NCBI GenBank assembly: GCA_022781395.1
Contig: JALETS010000029.1
Location: 1-39,389 of the forward strand
DNA: 39,389 bases
Direction of reading: 5' to 3'
Source: Lachnospiraceae bacterium
GTDB taxonomy: Bacteria; Bacillota; Clostridia; Lachnospirales; Lachnospiraceae
Shown here: piece by piece, positions 16,770-25,344 of the stretch
Layout of the letters: the number at the start of each line of letters is the position of its first letter
How positions within the stretch are numbered: the first letter of the stretch is position 1
Notes under the pieces: model-generated
The model's input: the letters and a program-made list of their open reading frames with translations, nothing else
Told to the model about the DNA's origin: nothing
Database searches by the model: none
Translations under genes and position numbers: made by a program

Positions 16770-18827
16770 TTATGCATTGATGTGAAAACGATTAATAATT
16801 CTCTCCAGTTCCTGTATCAATTGCTTGTTATCATCTGACTGCATCCGGATTTCATCTGCAATGCGCATTGTCGTCTCACTTTTCTCAGCTATTACCCCTA
16901 TGGCAGTTTCATTTTCACCGGCAATCTCCTTCACGGAAATGACACTGTCTGATATCTGCTTAAGAGAGTTATTCAAGGAATCCGTTGATGAATCCAGATT
17001 CATAATATCACTTCTGATGCTGTCTACAGCGACACTATATTCCTCTGATTTCTTTGCAAATTCTTTGAACTGTGTCATGACCGTTCCTTCCAGGAACTGC
17101 ATAATGTTATCGAAACAACTCCTTACAATTTCAATGCTCTCATTTGCACTGATACAAATGCGTTGAATATTAGAAGCTGTAACTGTTGAGGTTTCCGCAA
17201 GATTACCAATTTCTCCTGCGACAACAGCAAAGCCTCTTCCCGCTTCGCCTGCTCTAGCCGCTTCGATTGAAGCATTCAGAGATAACAGATTCGTCTGGGA
17301 AGCAATATTTAAAATATTGTCTGTCATGGCATTAATCTGGGAAATATTCTGCAGCCGCTGCATTGCGTCCTGTACCGCTTCTTTGGTTTCTTCAAAGGTC
17401 TTCCAGCTATTCTCATATGCATCCTGCGCCTGCTTACACATCTCATGTGAATTATCAATTAAGGTATTGCTGGATGTAATACTCCTTTTCAGATTATCAA
17501 GCGTCTCCGTTACCCATTGATCAATGCCCTCTACATTGCTGTGTACATCTTCCACTACACGTTCCGTACTATCCAGGCTCGCCGATAACTCTTCAATGGT
17601 AGCTGTATTATCCGTTACACAATCTACCAGTTTATTAGAACATTGATCCAATTCACTCGTTTTCTCATTCAACGAGCCGCAACACTGCCCTAATGTCTCT
17701 ATAACCGCCTGTAAAGATTGTATCATCATGTTGGTTGCCTGTGCAATACTTCCCAGTTCATCATTTCGATTATTATATTTCTGTATATCTTCACTGTAAG
17801 AAATATTACCGTCTTTAACTTTCTCCAACACCTGACCGGATACTTTAACAGGCCTAATCAGCAGATTAATTAAAACATAGGTAAATATCATCATAACCAC
17901 GATGCCTGCAAAAATAATAACCACCAGAATCGCTCTTACTCTGCTTAAAGAAGCAAATACCTCTGATGTCGGATCAGTAAGGATAAATACCCAATCCCGG
18001 TCTGCCATATAATTATAAGATGCAAGATATTCTGTACCATTCTCATCATATCTCAGAGAACCCACATAAGAATCCGCTCCCTGACTCAGACGTTCCAGGA
18101 TAGAATTAATATATTTCTCCTCTGCAACTGTATTGATACGCTCCGAATCTCTATGAAAGATATATTCTCCGGTTTTGACATTTACCATATAATAATTAAG
18201 CTGTTCCATACCACCGGAAGGCATCTGAGCAAGCGTTGCTGCCAGTCCATCTGTATAAATAGCACCTCCGATAAAACCAATAGGATTATGGTTATTGTCA
18301 TAGCATGCCTTATACATGGAGATAATCTGTTTTCCGCTGACCGGAGATATCGTAATACCAATATTGTATACCCCGTCCACTGCCATCATTGCATCCTGGA
18401 GCTGTTTTAAGGAATCTCCCTCACGGAAGGTAATACCAATCGTTTTAGGATTCGTATGTGTCAATACATAAGTATCCCATTTACTTGTATATATTCCCTC
18501 CAGATATTCCCGGTCAGCACCGAAAGTCTCTGTAAACTCCTGCGCTTTTCTGGCATACTCCGGATTATCCGGATTAGCAAGAACTCCTGTAATCTCCCCG
18601 GCACGACCATAAGCTGTAAGATAGCTTTCCGCTTCGGAAACATAGTTTTCAACGATCTGCGAACGCTCCTGCGCGATAGTCTCCATACTCTGTATCACGC
18701 TGTTCTCCATATTCTTACTTAACGAAGTATCCATAACCAGATACATAAGCAGAAAAACAACGGCTAATACTATGATTTGTGCCAGTACAATCAAGGTAAC
18801 TATACTCTTTTGTTTTTTCTTATGCAT
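16770..18827 (-). CDS. Methyl-accepting chemotaxis protein with Cache sensor domain
   Basis: A transmembrane chemoreceptor (685 aa). The order is: first helix around residues 9-31, a large extracytoplasmic double-Cache-like domain to about 290 (it contains [11 protein letters not shown] and [16 protein letters not shown]), a second helix ([25 protein letters not shown]), HAMP, and the signalling domain with the conserved hairpin tip ([37 protein letters not shown], near 520-560). It relays ligand binding to CheW/CheA. GGGAG lies 7 nt before the ATG. Its position beside the YesMN pair suggests taxis toward the same sugars; this is inference. No chemotaxis genes are nearby. Confidence 0.93.
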   Translation of the reverse strand: MHKKKQKSIVTLIVLAQIIVLAVVFLLMYLVMDTSLSKNMENSVIQSMETIAQERSQIVENYVSEAESYLTAYGRAGEITGVLANPDNPEYARKAQEFTETFGADREYLEGIYTSKWDTYVLTHTNPKTIGITFREGDSLKQLQDAMMAVDGVYNIGITISPVSGKQIISMYKACYDNNHNPIGFIGGAIYTDGLAATLAQMPSGGMEQLNYYMVNVKTGEYIFHRDSERINTVAEEKYINSILERLSQGADSYVGSLRYDENGTEYLASYNYMADRDWVFILTDPTSEVFASLSRVRAILVVIIFAGIVVMMIFTYVLINLLIRPVKVSGQVLEKVKDGNISYSEDIQKYNNRNDELGSIAQATNMMIQSLQAVIETLGQCCGSLNEKTSELDQCSNKLVDCVTDNTATIEELSASLDSTERVVEDVHSNVEGIDQWVTETLDNLKRSITSSNTLIDNSHEMCKQAQDAYENSWKTFEETKEAVQDAMQRLQNISQINAMTDNILNIASQTNLLSLNASIEAARAGEAGRGFAVVAGEIGNLAETSTVTASNIQRICISANESIEIVRSCFDNIMQFLEGTVMTQFKEFAKKSEEYSVAVDSIRSDIMNLDSSTDSLNNSLKQISDSVISVKEIAGENETAIGVIAEKSETTMRIADEIRMQSDDNKQLIQELERIINRFHINA

Positions 18828-19007
18828 TTTTCTTCTCCCTACTATGTATATTCTATTTCAAATCTCCGGATATCATTCCCGTCTATAAATTTGAAAAATA
18901 CTTCTCTCACATATAAGATTACCACACTTTTCGAAGCTATACCACCTAAATATTTTCCTTTGACGCCTAAAAATTGCTCTATATATTACTATTCCTATAC
19001 CGAAAAC

Positions 19008-19035
19008 TAAAAAGCCGGTGCGTTATCGCACCAGC
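19008..19035 (-). terminator. Rho-independent terminator overlapping the rseP stop codon
   Basis: A 9-bp stem (GCTGGTGCG / CGCACCGGC, one G-U pair) with an ATAA loop is followed by TTTTTAGTTTT on the minus strand. The rseP TAA stop is the loop of the hairpin. This ends the uppS-cdsA-dxr-rseP operon and marks the left edge of the conserved block. Confidence 0.93.
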
Positions 19036-20102
19036 TTCATAATATCATTATACATCACAAACACCATGAGCAGCATAAGCACCACCAGTCCGGCGAAGTG
19101 TACCATACCTTCTTTTTCCGGGGGGATGGGCTTACCCCTGACAACTTCTATCAGCATAAATACGAGCCTGCCGCCGTCTAATGCCGGAAAAGGAAGCAAA
19201 TTCAGGATGCCCAGATTGACCGACAGAAGAACAACGATTTCCAGCATAGTCAGAATAGCGGAAGCAGTACCATAATTCTCCTCTGCATGATCATAACTGT
19301 CACCCACAAGTTTGGCAATGCCGATAGGACCCGACACATCCTCTTTGGTCACCTGCCCCTGCAATACCATTCCCAGACTCTTAAAGGTCAGCTTTACCCA
19401 GTACTCCACTTCATAGAAACCATATTGAAATACCTGCAACGGATTACATTTTAAATATTCACCGCCATTGGCGATTCCTATATAATAACGCTGATCCTCT
19501 TCACTGTATTTCGGTGTTACATAGGTCACACCCTCCTGTCCGTCTCTTTCATAATGGACTTCCATCGTCTCTCCCTTGTTCAACGATGAAATCAACATGA
19601 CCTCCCGGTAGAAATGAATCCGCTCATGATCAATCCGGGTAATGACATCCCCCTCCTGCAACCCTGCTTCCATTGCGGCAGAGTTCTCCACCACTTTACC
19701 GACCGTAGGAAGATCTGCCCCTGAAAAAGCATTCAGGACCAGTGCTACCACAAATGCCAGTAGAAAATTGAAGAACGGCCCTGCAAATATCGTAGCAATA
19801 CGCGACCATACGCCCGCTTTAGGAAAAGGAATGCCTTCACTTCTATCTGCCTGTACTGCTTCCTCTTCCTCCTGATTCTCCAATCCATCTTCACCCTCAA
19901 ACAGACAGGCGCCACCTATCGGCAAGGGCTTTAGGGCATACTTTACGCCACCTTTGCGAAAAGAAAAGATAGTAGGCCCCATTCCAACAGAGAACTCAAT
20001 GACACGGATACCATTCTTTCTGGCAATCAGGAAATGACCCAATTCATGTGAAATTACCACAACACTAAAAATAATTAGAAATAAAATAATTGTTCTGATC
20101 AA
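19023..20102 (-). CDS. rseP: Site-2 intramembrane zinc metalloprotease RseP
   Basis: An RseP/RasP-type protease that cuts transmembrane segments of anti-sigma factors and signal-peptide remnants. Features are HELGH (about 19-23) in the first helix, a cytoplasmic segment, a single PDZ domain (about 125-200), and the second active-site motif NLLPFPALDGGR (Asp about 309) near the third helix. The start is set at a TTG (20102), because GGAG lies 9 nt upstream within the dxr end; the longer frame from 20117 would use a TTG inside that site. The start overlaps the dxr stop region, so coupling is likely. It is normally followed by ispG, which is here 18 kb away. Confidence 0.93.
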   Translation of the reverse strand: MIRTIILFLIIFSVVVISHELGHFLIARKNGIRVIEFSVGMGPTIFSFRKGGVKYALKPLPIGGACLFEGEDGLENQEEEEAVQADRSEGIPFPKAGVWSRIATIFAGPFFNFLLAFVVALVLNAFSGADLPTVGKVVENSAAMEAGLQEGDVITRIDHERIHFYREVMLISSLNKGETMEVHYERDGQEGVTYVTPKYSEEDQRYYIGIANGGEYLKCNPLQVFQYGFYEVEYWVKLTFKSLGMVLQGQVTKEDVSGPIGIAKLVGDSYDHAEENYGTASAILTMLEIVVLLSVNLGILNLLPFPALDGGRLVFMLIEVVRGKPIPPEKEGMVHFAGLVVLMLLMVFVMYNDIMKLVR

Positions 20103-20106
20103 GATA

Positions 20107-21255
20107 TTACTCTCCAAACTTCTGTTTAATAAATTCGTAAGTAGCTGCTTCTGTCTCCAAAATCTGATCTACCGTCGGATCTGCAATTACCTTGTGTGCC
20201 TCCATGGATTCCTCGATCAACTCAGGGATCTGCAAAAATCTGATTTTCTTCTGCAAAAAGAGGGCAACTGCCTTTTCATTGGCTGCATTAAATACTGTCG
20301 GCATGGAGCCTCCCTGTCTTGCTGCCTGATAAGCCAGCGCCAGTCCACGGAAGGTCTCGGTATCAGGCTCCTCAAAGGTAAGTTGTTTCAATCGGAAGAA
20401 ATCTACCCTGCCGGTATCCATCGGTCTTCTGTCCGGATAAAATAATGCATACTGAATCGGCAGCTTCATATCCGGCACACCAAGCTGTGCCATAATACCT
20501 CCGTCAACATACTCTACACCGGAGTGCACTATACTCTGGGGATGGACAAGTACCTGGATCTGATCCAGTTCTACGTCAAACAGCCACTTCGCTTCCATCA
20601 CTTCCAGACCTTTATTACACAAGGATGCTGAATCAATCGTAACCTTCTTACCCATAGACCAGTTTGGATGCTTCAGGGCATCCTCTACCGTCATAGACTC
20701 CAGTTCCTGCCTTGTCTTGCCACGGAAAGGTCCTCCGGATGCCGTCAGCAGTATTCTACTGACACGCTCCTTTCTTTCCCCGTTCAGGGATTGGAATATC
20801 GCACTGTGTTCACTGTCTACCGGCAGAATGGAAACCCCTTTTGCGGCAGCCAGGGGCATAATTATATGACCTGCTGTTACCAGTGTTTCCTTATTGGCCA
20901 GGGCGATTGTCTTACCCTGTTCAATAGCGGCGATGGTAGGCTTTATACCAATCATTCCCACAATTCCGGTAACCAATACCTCCATTTCCTCAGCTGTAGA
21001 TACTTCCAGAAGGCCTTCCATGCCACACACTACCTTAACCGGCATATCGCCCAGTCTGGTACGAAGATCTGCAGCTGCCTCCTCGGACCACATTGCCACC
21101 AGCCTCGGCTGAAACTCTCTGACCTGCTGCTCCATCAGCTTCACATTGGAACCGGCCGCCATAGCGACCACCTTAAGATCCTTTTCTTTTCTTACAATAT
21201 CCAGAGTCTGGGTTCCGATGGAACCGGTAGAACCCAGTATACCTATCTTCTTCAT
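20107..21255 (-). CDS. dxr: 1-deoxy-D-xylulose-5-phosphate reductoisomerase
   Basis: Converts DXP to methylerythritol phosphate with NADPH, the committed step of the MEP pathway. Visible features are the NADPH-binding GSTGSIGTQTLDIV at the N-terminus, NKETLV near 120, metal and substrate residues in PVDSEHSAIFQ and TASGGPF, and HPNWSMGKKVTIDSASLCNKGLEVMEA. The length of 382 aa is normal. The start is taken at 21255 (MKKIGILG), with AGAAAGG 13 nt upstream; the in-frame ATG at 21267 touches that site. It lies between cdsA and rseP in the conserved order, and its partner ispG is on the other side of the island. Confidence 0.97.
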   Translation of the reverse strand: MKKIGILGSTGSIGTQTLDIVRKEKDLKVVAMAAGSNVKLMEQQVREFQPRLVAMWSEEAAADLRTRLGDMPVKVVCGMEGLLEVSTAEEMEVLVTGIVGMIGIKPTIAAIEQGKTIALANKETLVTAGHIIMPLAAAKGVSILPVDSEHSAIFQSLNGERKERVSRILLTASGGPFRGKTRQELESMTVEDALKHPNWSMGKKVTIDSASLCNKGLEVMEAKWLFDVELDQIQVLVHPQSIVHSGVEYVDGGIMAQLGVPDMKLPIQYALFYPDRRPMDTGRVDFFRLKQLTFEEPDTETFRGLALAYQAARQGGSMPTVFNAANEKAVALFLQKKIRFLQIPELIEESMEAHKVIADPTVDQILETEAATYEFIKQKFGE

Positions 21256-21280
21256 GTTAATAACCATGCCTTTCTCTTAT

Positions 21281-22156
21281 TTATAAGCCGACACCGCCCA
21301 GTCGGCTGATCAGCACAAGTCCCCAGAATATAAGAGGAGATGCAATGATCACACTGTCGAAACGGTCCATAATGCCGCCATGTCCCGGAATCAGCTTACC
21401 ATAGTCCTTAATATCATGGTCCCTCTTAATTGCAGACGCAGCCAGATCACCCACCATGGATACTAACGCGCCGACTGCTCCCAAAACTGCTGCCAGTACA
21501 AGCGAAATGTCCGCATCTGTACATCGGTTAATTGCGAGATGTGTATATATCACAAATAAGAGTGCTGCTCCGACTATACCGCCCACGGCACCCTCTATGG
21601 ATTTTTTAGGACTAAGCCTTGGTGTCATCTTATGCCTGCCAAACAATACCCCCACTGCATAAGCACAGGTATCGCTGCCCCAGGAGCAAAGTAAAATAAA
21701 CCATACAAGATAATTACCCTGTTGGAAGCCCTCCCGGATCAGGTAGATAAAAGAGAGCATGACCGGACCATACAGATACGCAAACATGGCTGCAAAAATC
21801 TTTTCTGCCTTATACTTAGGGAAGGTAAACACATACAGAAACAAAAGAAGTAACAGCGTCAGCACAACCGCAGCCATCAATACCGGATATACGCCATCCA
21901 GACTCTTTACGCCATCCGCAGGATACAACGCAGCAAACAGTACGGCATAATACAATACCGTCATTACCAGTCCTGCGACCACAGGCGCATCAGTCTGCTT
22001 ATCCTCCGTACTTACGCCGCATGCCTTAGTCAGTTCCCTGTAGGCAATCATAGATATTCCACATAGTACAATCGCCAAAATGGCCCCACCGGACATAATC
22101 GTCACAAGTGCGATGAGTACCAATATTATCCCACTGATCAATCTTGTACGAAACAT
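21281..22156 (-). CDS. cdsA: Phosphatidate cytidylyltransferase (CDP-diglyceride synthase)
   Basis: Integral membrane enzyme making CDP-diacylglycerol from phosphatidate and CTP. It is a multi-helix protein (291 aa), with the family signature near the C-terminus: SAIKRDHDIKDYGKLIPGHG followed by GIMDRFDS. AAGGAG lies 6 nt before the ATG. It follows uppS by 13 nt and precedes dxr, as in most Firmicutes. It starts with an amphipathic/hydrophobic N-terminus and has about eight predicted membrane segments. Confidence 0.96.
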   Translation of the reverse strand: MFRTRLISGIILVLIALVTIMSGGAILAIVLCGISMIAYRELTKACGVSTEDKQTDAPVVAGLVMTVLYYAVLFAALYPADGVKSLDGVYPVLMAAVVLTLLLLLFLYVFTFPKYKAEKIFAAMFAYLYGPVMLSFIYLIREGFQQGNYLVWFILLCSWGSDTCAYAVGVLFGRHKMTPRLSPKKSIEGAVGGIVGAALLFVIYTHLAINRCTDADISLVLAAVLGAVGALVSMVGDLAASAIKRDHDIKDYGKLIPGHGGIMDRFDSVIIASPLIFWGLVLISRLGGVGL

Positions 22157-22169
22157 CTGTAACTCCTTC

Positions 22170-22889
22170 CTACGCTTCCTTTACCAGGCCATATCTTCTG
22201 TCCCTTTTATTATATGCCTCCACCGCTTTTTCTAATTCTTCTTTCGTAAAATCAGGCCATGCCACGGGTGTAAAATAAAACTCCGTGTAGGCTAGCTGCC
22301 ATAATAAGAAATTAGAAATACGCAATTCATTACAAGTACGAATCAAAAGATCCGGCTCCGGAATATCATGGGTATCCAGTGTATCACTAAGCAACTGCTC
22401 TGTGATCTCTTCCGGTTTCAAGCTCCCCTCTGCAACAGAAGATGCCAGTTTACGCACCGCACGGACAATTTCATCTCTACCGCCGTAATTAATGGCTATC
22501 TGGAAATGCAGACCGGTATTATTCTTTGTAGCTTCCTCCAGTTGCTCGATACGCGCTCTGATATCCTCGTCCAGCCTGCTCTTTTCACCGAGTACGCGCA
22601 CACACATGTTGTTCTTAGCCGCTGTTTTAAGACAAGTCTTCATATAATTTCGAAGAAGCCCCATCAAAGCATCTACCTCGTCCTGAGGTCTGTTCCAGTT
22701 TTCCGTACTGAAAGCATAAACCGTTAAATACTGTATTCCCATACGATATGCCTCTTCACAGATAACCTCTACTGTCTTTGCCCCCTGCACATGCCCGTAA
22801 TTACGAGGCATTCCTTTACTCTTGGCCCATCTTCCGTTGCCGTCTAAGATAATAGCCACATGATTTGGAATCTTCATATTCTCTTCCAT
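22170..22889 (-). CDS. uppS: Undecaprenyl diphosphate synthase (cis-prenyltransferase)
   Basis: Makes the C55 lipid carrier for cell-wall synthesis by cis addition of isopentenyl units. Motifs are VAIILDGNGRWAKSKG (catalytic Asp in the DGNGRW motif), FSTENWNRP, and DLLIRTCNELRISNFLLWQLAYTEFYF at the C-terminal substrate site. The start is 22889 (239 aa): AGAAAGGG lies 11 nt upstream, and the upstream frame extension to 22958 has no ribosome site. It has its own promoter (22945-22973) after the frr terminator and heads the uppS-cdsA-dxr-rseP operon. Confidence 0.96.
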   Translation of the reverse strand: MEENMKIPNHVAIILDGNGRWAKSKGMPRNYGHVQGAKTVEVICEEAYRMGIQYLTVYAFSTENWNRPQDEVDALMGLLRNYMKTCLKTAAKNNMCVRVLGEKSRLDEDIRARIEQLEEATKNNTGLHFQIAINYGGRDEIVRAVRKLASSVAEGSLKPEEITEQLLSDTLDTHDIPEPDLLIRTCNELRISNFLLWQLAYTEFYFTPVAWPDFTKEELEKAVEAYNKRDRRYGLVKEA

Positions 22890-22944
22890 CACTAACCTAT
22901 CCCTTTCTGTTCCCTTGAAAATGTCAAAAAGTCTGCAGCAAAAG

Positions 22945-22973
22945 TATATACCGCTCACGTAATATTATGTAAA
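22945..22973 (-). promoter_or_regulatory. Sigma-A promoter of the uppS-cdsA-dxr-rseP operon
   Basis: TTTACA (22968-22973), 17-nt spacer, TATATA (22945-22950) on the minus strand, about 55 nt before the uppS ATG and just downstream of the frr terminator. Confidence 0.7.
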
Positions 22974-22983
22974 CCAAAAGCAG

Positions 22984-23036
22984 AAAAAGGGACGACAGAA
23001 TCTGGTATTCTGCAAGCCCCTCTCTACTATTCTGTC
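22984..23036 (-). terminator. frr terminator with a competing hairpin
   Basis: On the minus strand, CAGAAT/ATTCTG with a 5-nt loop, flanked by a GGGG/CCC pairing, precedes TTTTT. An upstream GACAGAAT (complement at 23029-23036) can instead pair over 8 bp with ATTCTGTC (complement at 22994-23001), which uses the same downstream arm. The two folds exclude each other, as in attenuators. Confidence 0.7.
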
Positions 23037-23069
23037 TGAAATTACATAAACCGGCGACAAGCCATTCTG

Positions 23070-23624
23070 TTATACGGTAAGAATCTCTTTGGATTTCTCC
23101 TCCACCAGCTTATCAATATCTTTAATGAACTTATCAGTTAATTTCTGCAGTTCATCCTCTAATTCCTTAATCTGATCCTCAGACACTTCATCTGTCTTGG
23201 CAAGTTTCTTGAAAGCATCATTGCCATCCCGTCTTGTATTACGGATCGCAACCTTGTTCTCCTCGCCGCGCTTCTTCACATCCTTGACCAACTCCTTACG
23301 ACGCTCTTCGGTCAATTCCGGAAATACCAGACGAATCAATGTACCATCGTTAGTAGGTGTAATACCTATATCCGACATCATAATAGCTTTCTCAATCTCT
23401 TTGATCAGGCTCTTCTCCCAGGGTGCGATCTGAATAATACGCGGTTCCGGAACCGTAATATTACCAACCTGCTGAATTGGAGTCGGTGTTCCGTAATAAT
23501 CTACCTTAATCTTGTCAAGTACATGGGGATTCGCACGTCCTGCACGAATTGCTCCCAGATCTGTTGCCAGAAAATCATAAGATTTCTGCATTTTCTCTTC
23601 ATATGGTTTTAATCTTGCATCCAT
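23070..23624 (-). CDS. frr: Ribosome recycling factor
   Basis: RRF splits the post-termination ribosome with EF-G. It has the full 184-residue length and family pattern: an N-terminal helix ending in LGAIRAGRANPHVLDKI, VDYYGTPTPIQQVGNITVPEPR, and the helical C-terminus with VRKD-like segments (ERRKELVKDVKKRGEENKVAIRNTRRD). GGAGG lies 8 nt before the ATG. It follows pyrH directly, the usual pairing, and is closed by the terminator at 22984-23036. Confidence 0.97.
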   Translation of the reverse strand: MDARLKPYEEKMQKSYDFLATDLGAIRAGRANPHVLDKIKVDYYGTPTPIQQVGNITVPEPRIIQIAPWEKSLIKEIEKAIMMSDIGITPTNDGTLIRLVFPELTEERRKELVKDVKKRGEENKVAIRNTRRDGNDAFKKLAKTDEVSEDQIKELEDELQKLTDKFIKDIDKLVEEKSKEILTV

Positions 23625-23651
23625 TCTGCCGCCCTCCAGCTATTTTCATCA

Positions 23652-24347
23652 TCATACGGTCACTTTCGTACCGTTAAATTTGCCCTTAACAGTATTCACA
23701 ATACTGTTTTCCTCGTTCAATCCAAATACCCACATAGGCATCCTATTATCCCTTGCCAGAATAGAAGCCGTCATATCCACTACCTGAAGATTCTTATCAA
23801 TTACTTCCTGAATCGTAACCTCAGAGTATTTCTTAGCATTCGGATTGGTACGCGGATCATCATCATATACACCATCTACTGCTTTTGCCAGCAGAATCAC
23901 ATCAGCATCTACCTCAATGGCACGAAGTACAACTCCCGTATCCGTTGAGAAATAGGGATGTCCGGTTCCTCCGGCAAAGAAAACTACCATATTCTTCTCA
24001 AAATATTTGTTGGCTCTGTCTTTAGAAAACAATTTGGTAAATGAGCCACATTCAAAAGGTGTCAGAATATTGGTCATCATACCCACAGATCTGAATATCT
24101 CCGATACATAGATACAATTCATGATCGTTGCAAGCATTCCAATCTGATCTGCCTTCGTTCTGTCAATATTCTCACTGGAACGGCCTCGCCAGAAATTGCC
24201 ACCACCGATTACGATACCGACCTGAATGCCGTCATCCACCAGCTGCTTGACCTGCATAGCCACACCACGCACCGTCTCCTCGTCAAATCCTGTCTTCTTA
24301 TCGCCCGCCAGGGCCTCTCCACTTAACTTCAACAGTATACGCTGCAT
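23652..24347 (-). CDS. pyrH: UMP kinase
   Basis: Hexameric bacterial UMP kinase converting UMP to UDP. It has the amino-acid-kinase fold: RILLKLSGEALAG at the N-terminus, VIGGGNFWRGR near 48-58, FFAGGTGHPYFSTDT (UMP site) near 125-140, and DGVYDDDP near 160. The length of 231 aa is normal. GGAGG lies 6 nt before the ATG. The gap from the bactofilin stop is only about 25 nt without a visible terminator, so it may be cotranscribed with the two upstream envelope genes. Confidence 0.97.
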   Translation of the reverse strand: MQRILLKLSGEALAGDKKTGFDEETVRGVAMQVKQLVDDGIQVGIVIGGGNFWRGRSSENIDRTKADQIGMLATIMNCIYVSEIFRSVGMMTNILTPFECGSFTKLFSKDRANKYFEKNMVVFFAGGTGHPYFSTDTGVVLRAIEVDADVILLAKAVDGVYDDDPRTNPNAKKYSEVTIQEVIDKNLQVVDMTASILARDNRMPMWVFGLNEENSIVNTVKGKFNGTKVTV

Positions 24348-24371
24348 ATTAGTCCTCCATTCCGATACAAT

Positions 24372-25325
24372 TTATTTTTTCTTCTTAAATTCTTCAAAGA
24401 AGGATGTCGGATTCACATCTGCGTAGCACTGAGAACATAAGCCTTCAATCACCGCACCATTATTGATCTGTACAGATTTTGATTTGATGTTACCCATAAC
24501 AATTGCTGTTGTATCCAGAATAACCGGTCCATGGACATCAATATCGCCCTTTACCGCACCTGCGATTACCGCGCTGGTGGCAGAAATATTACCGATTACA
24601 ACGGAACTCTGACCAATCTTAACACTGCCCTGACTGTTAACCTCACCTGTGATCTTGGCATTTTCCGCATAAATCTCAGCTGCTTTGGAATTACCCTGAA
24701 TGGAACCCGTGATATTTAATTTACCTAAGATATCAAGATTACCATTAACAGTACCAATCAGTTCTAAAGAGCCTTCTGAAATAATATCACCCGTTATTGT
24801 CATTCCCTCTGTTACAACCGCAGTCTCATCCACCGCTACTCGATTCGTCTGTACTTCCATTCTTTTCTCCCATCCTCCGTTATCTTTGACTGTAATTATA
24901 TCTTCTGCCGTATTCTCCGGCTCCTGCGGTATCTGCTCCGGTTCGCTGAATGCTGCAACCTCTTCCACCTTATCCGCAACCGGTTCCGACTCCTCCTGTA
25001 TCTGCCCAAAGGCCGGCGCAGCCGTCGCATCAAATTCCGGTATTTCCTCCACATCAGAAGGAATCTCTTCTTCCACTGTCTCACCAATACCGATATTATC
25101 TAATTTATCCAACATGCTGCTTAAGTCAAAATCTTCCTCCGGCAGCGTTGTATCTTCCCGATCCGCTTTCTCTTCCTGCACGTCAGCCAAGACCGCCGGA
25201 TCGTCTGTCAAAGTCTTCTCCTGCATATTTTCATCGGCTGCCAAAACCGCATCCAGTTCTTCCTCCGGCATCAGTTCATTCACAGCCTGGGATAAGTCTT
25301 CTTTCAAATCTGAGAAAAAACCCAT
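24372..25325 (-). CDS. Bactofilin-like cytoskeletal protein with acidic N-terminal region
   Basis: A polymer-forming (bactofilin/DUF583) protein. The domain of about 120 residues near the C-terminus shows the repeating pattern of a right-handed beta-helix (TITGDIISEGSLELIGTVNG, then KITGEVNSQGSVKIGQSSVV and so on). The first 160 residues are unusually long and rich in Glu, Asp and Ala, probably disordered. The tail has a CSQC pair and ends in EEFKKKK. The start is 25325, with GGAGG 9 nt upstream. It sits between a polysaccharide deacetylase and pyrH. Bactofilins recruit cell-wall enzymes, so it may place the deacetylase; this is inference. Confidence 0.88.
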   Translation of the reverse strand: MGFFSDLKEDLSQAVNELMPEEELDAVLAADENMQEKTLTDDPAVLADVQEEKADREDTTLPEEDFDLSSMLDKLDNIGIGETVEEEIPSDVEEIPEFDATAAPAFGQIQEESEPVADKVEEVAAFSEPEQIPQEPENTAEDIITVKDNGGWEKRMEVQTNRVAVDETAVVTEGMTITGDIISEGSLELIGTVNGNLDILGKLNITGSIQGNSKAAEIYAENAKITGEVNSQGSVKIGQSSVVIGNISATSAVIAGAVKGDIDVHGPVILDTTAIVMGNIKSKSVQINNGAVIEGLCSQCYADVNPTSFFEEFKKKK

Positions 25326-25344
25326 TCTCAACATCCTCCATTCT

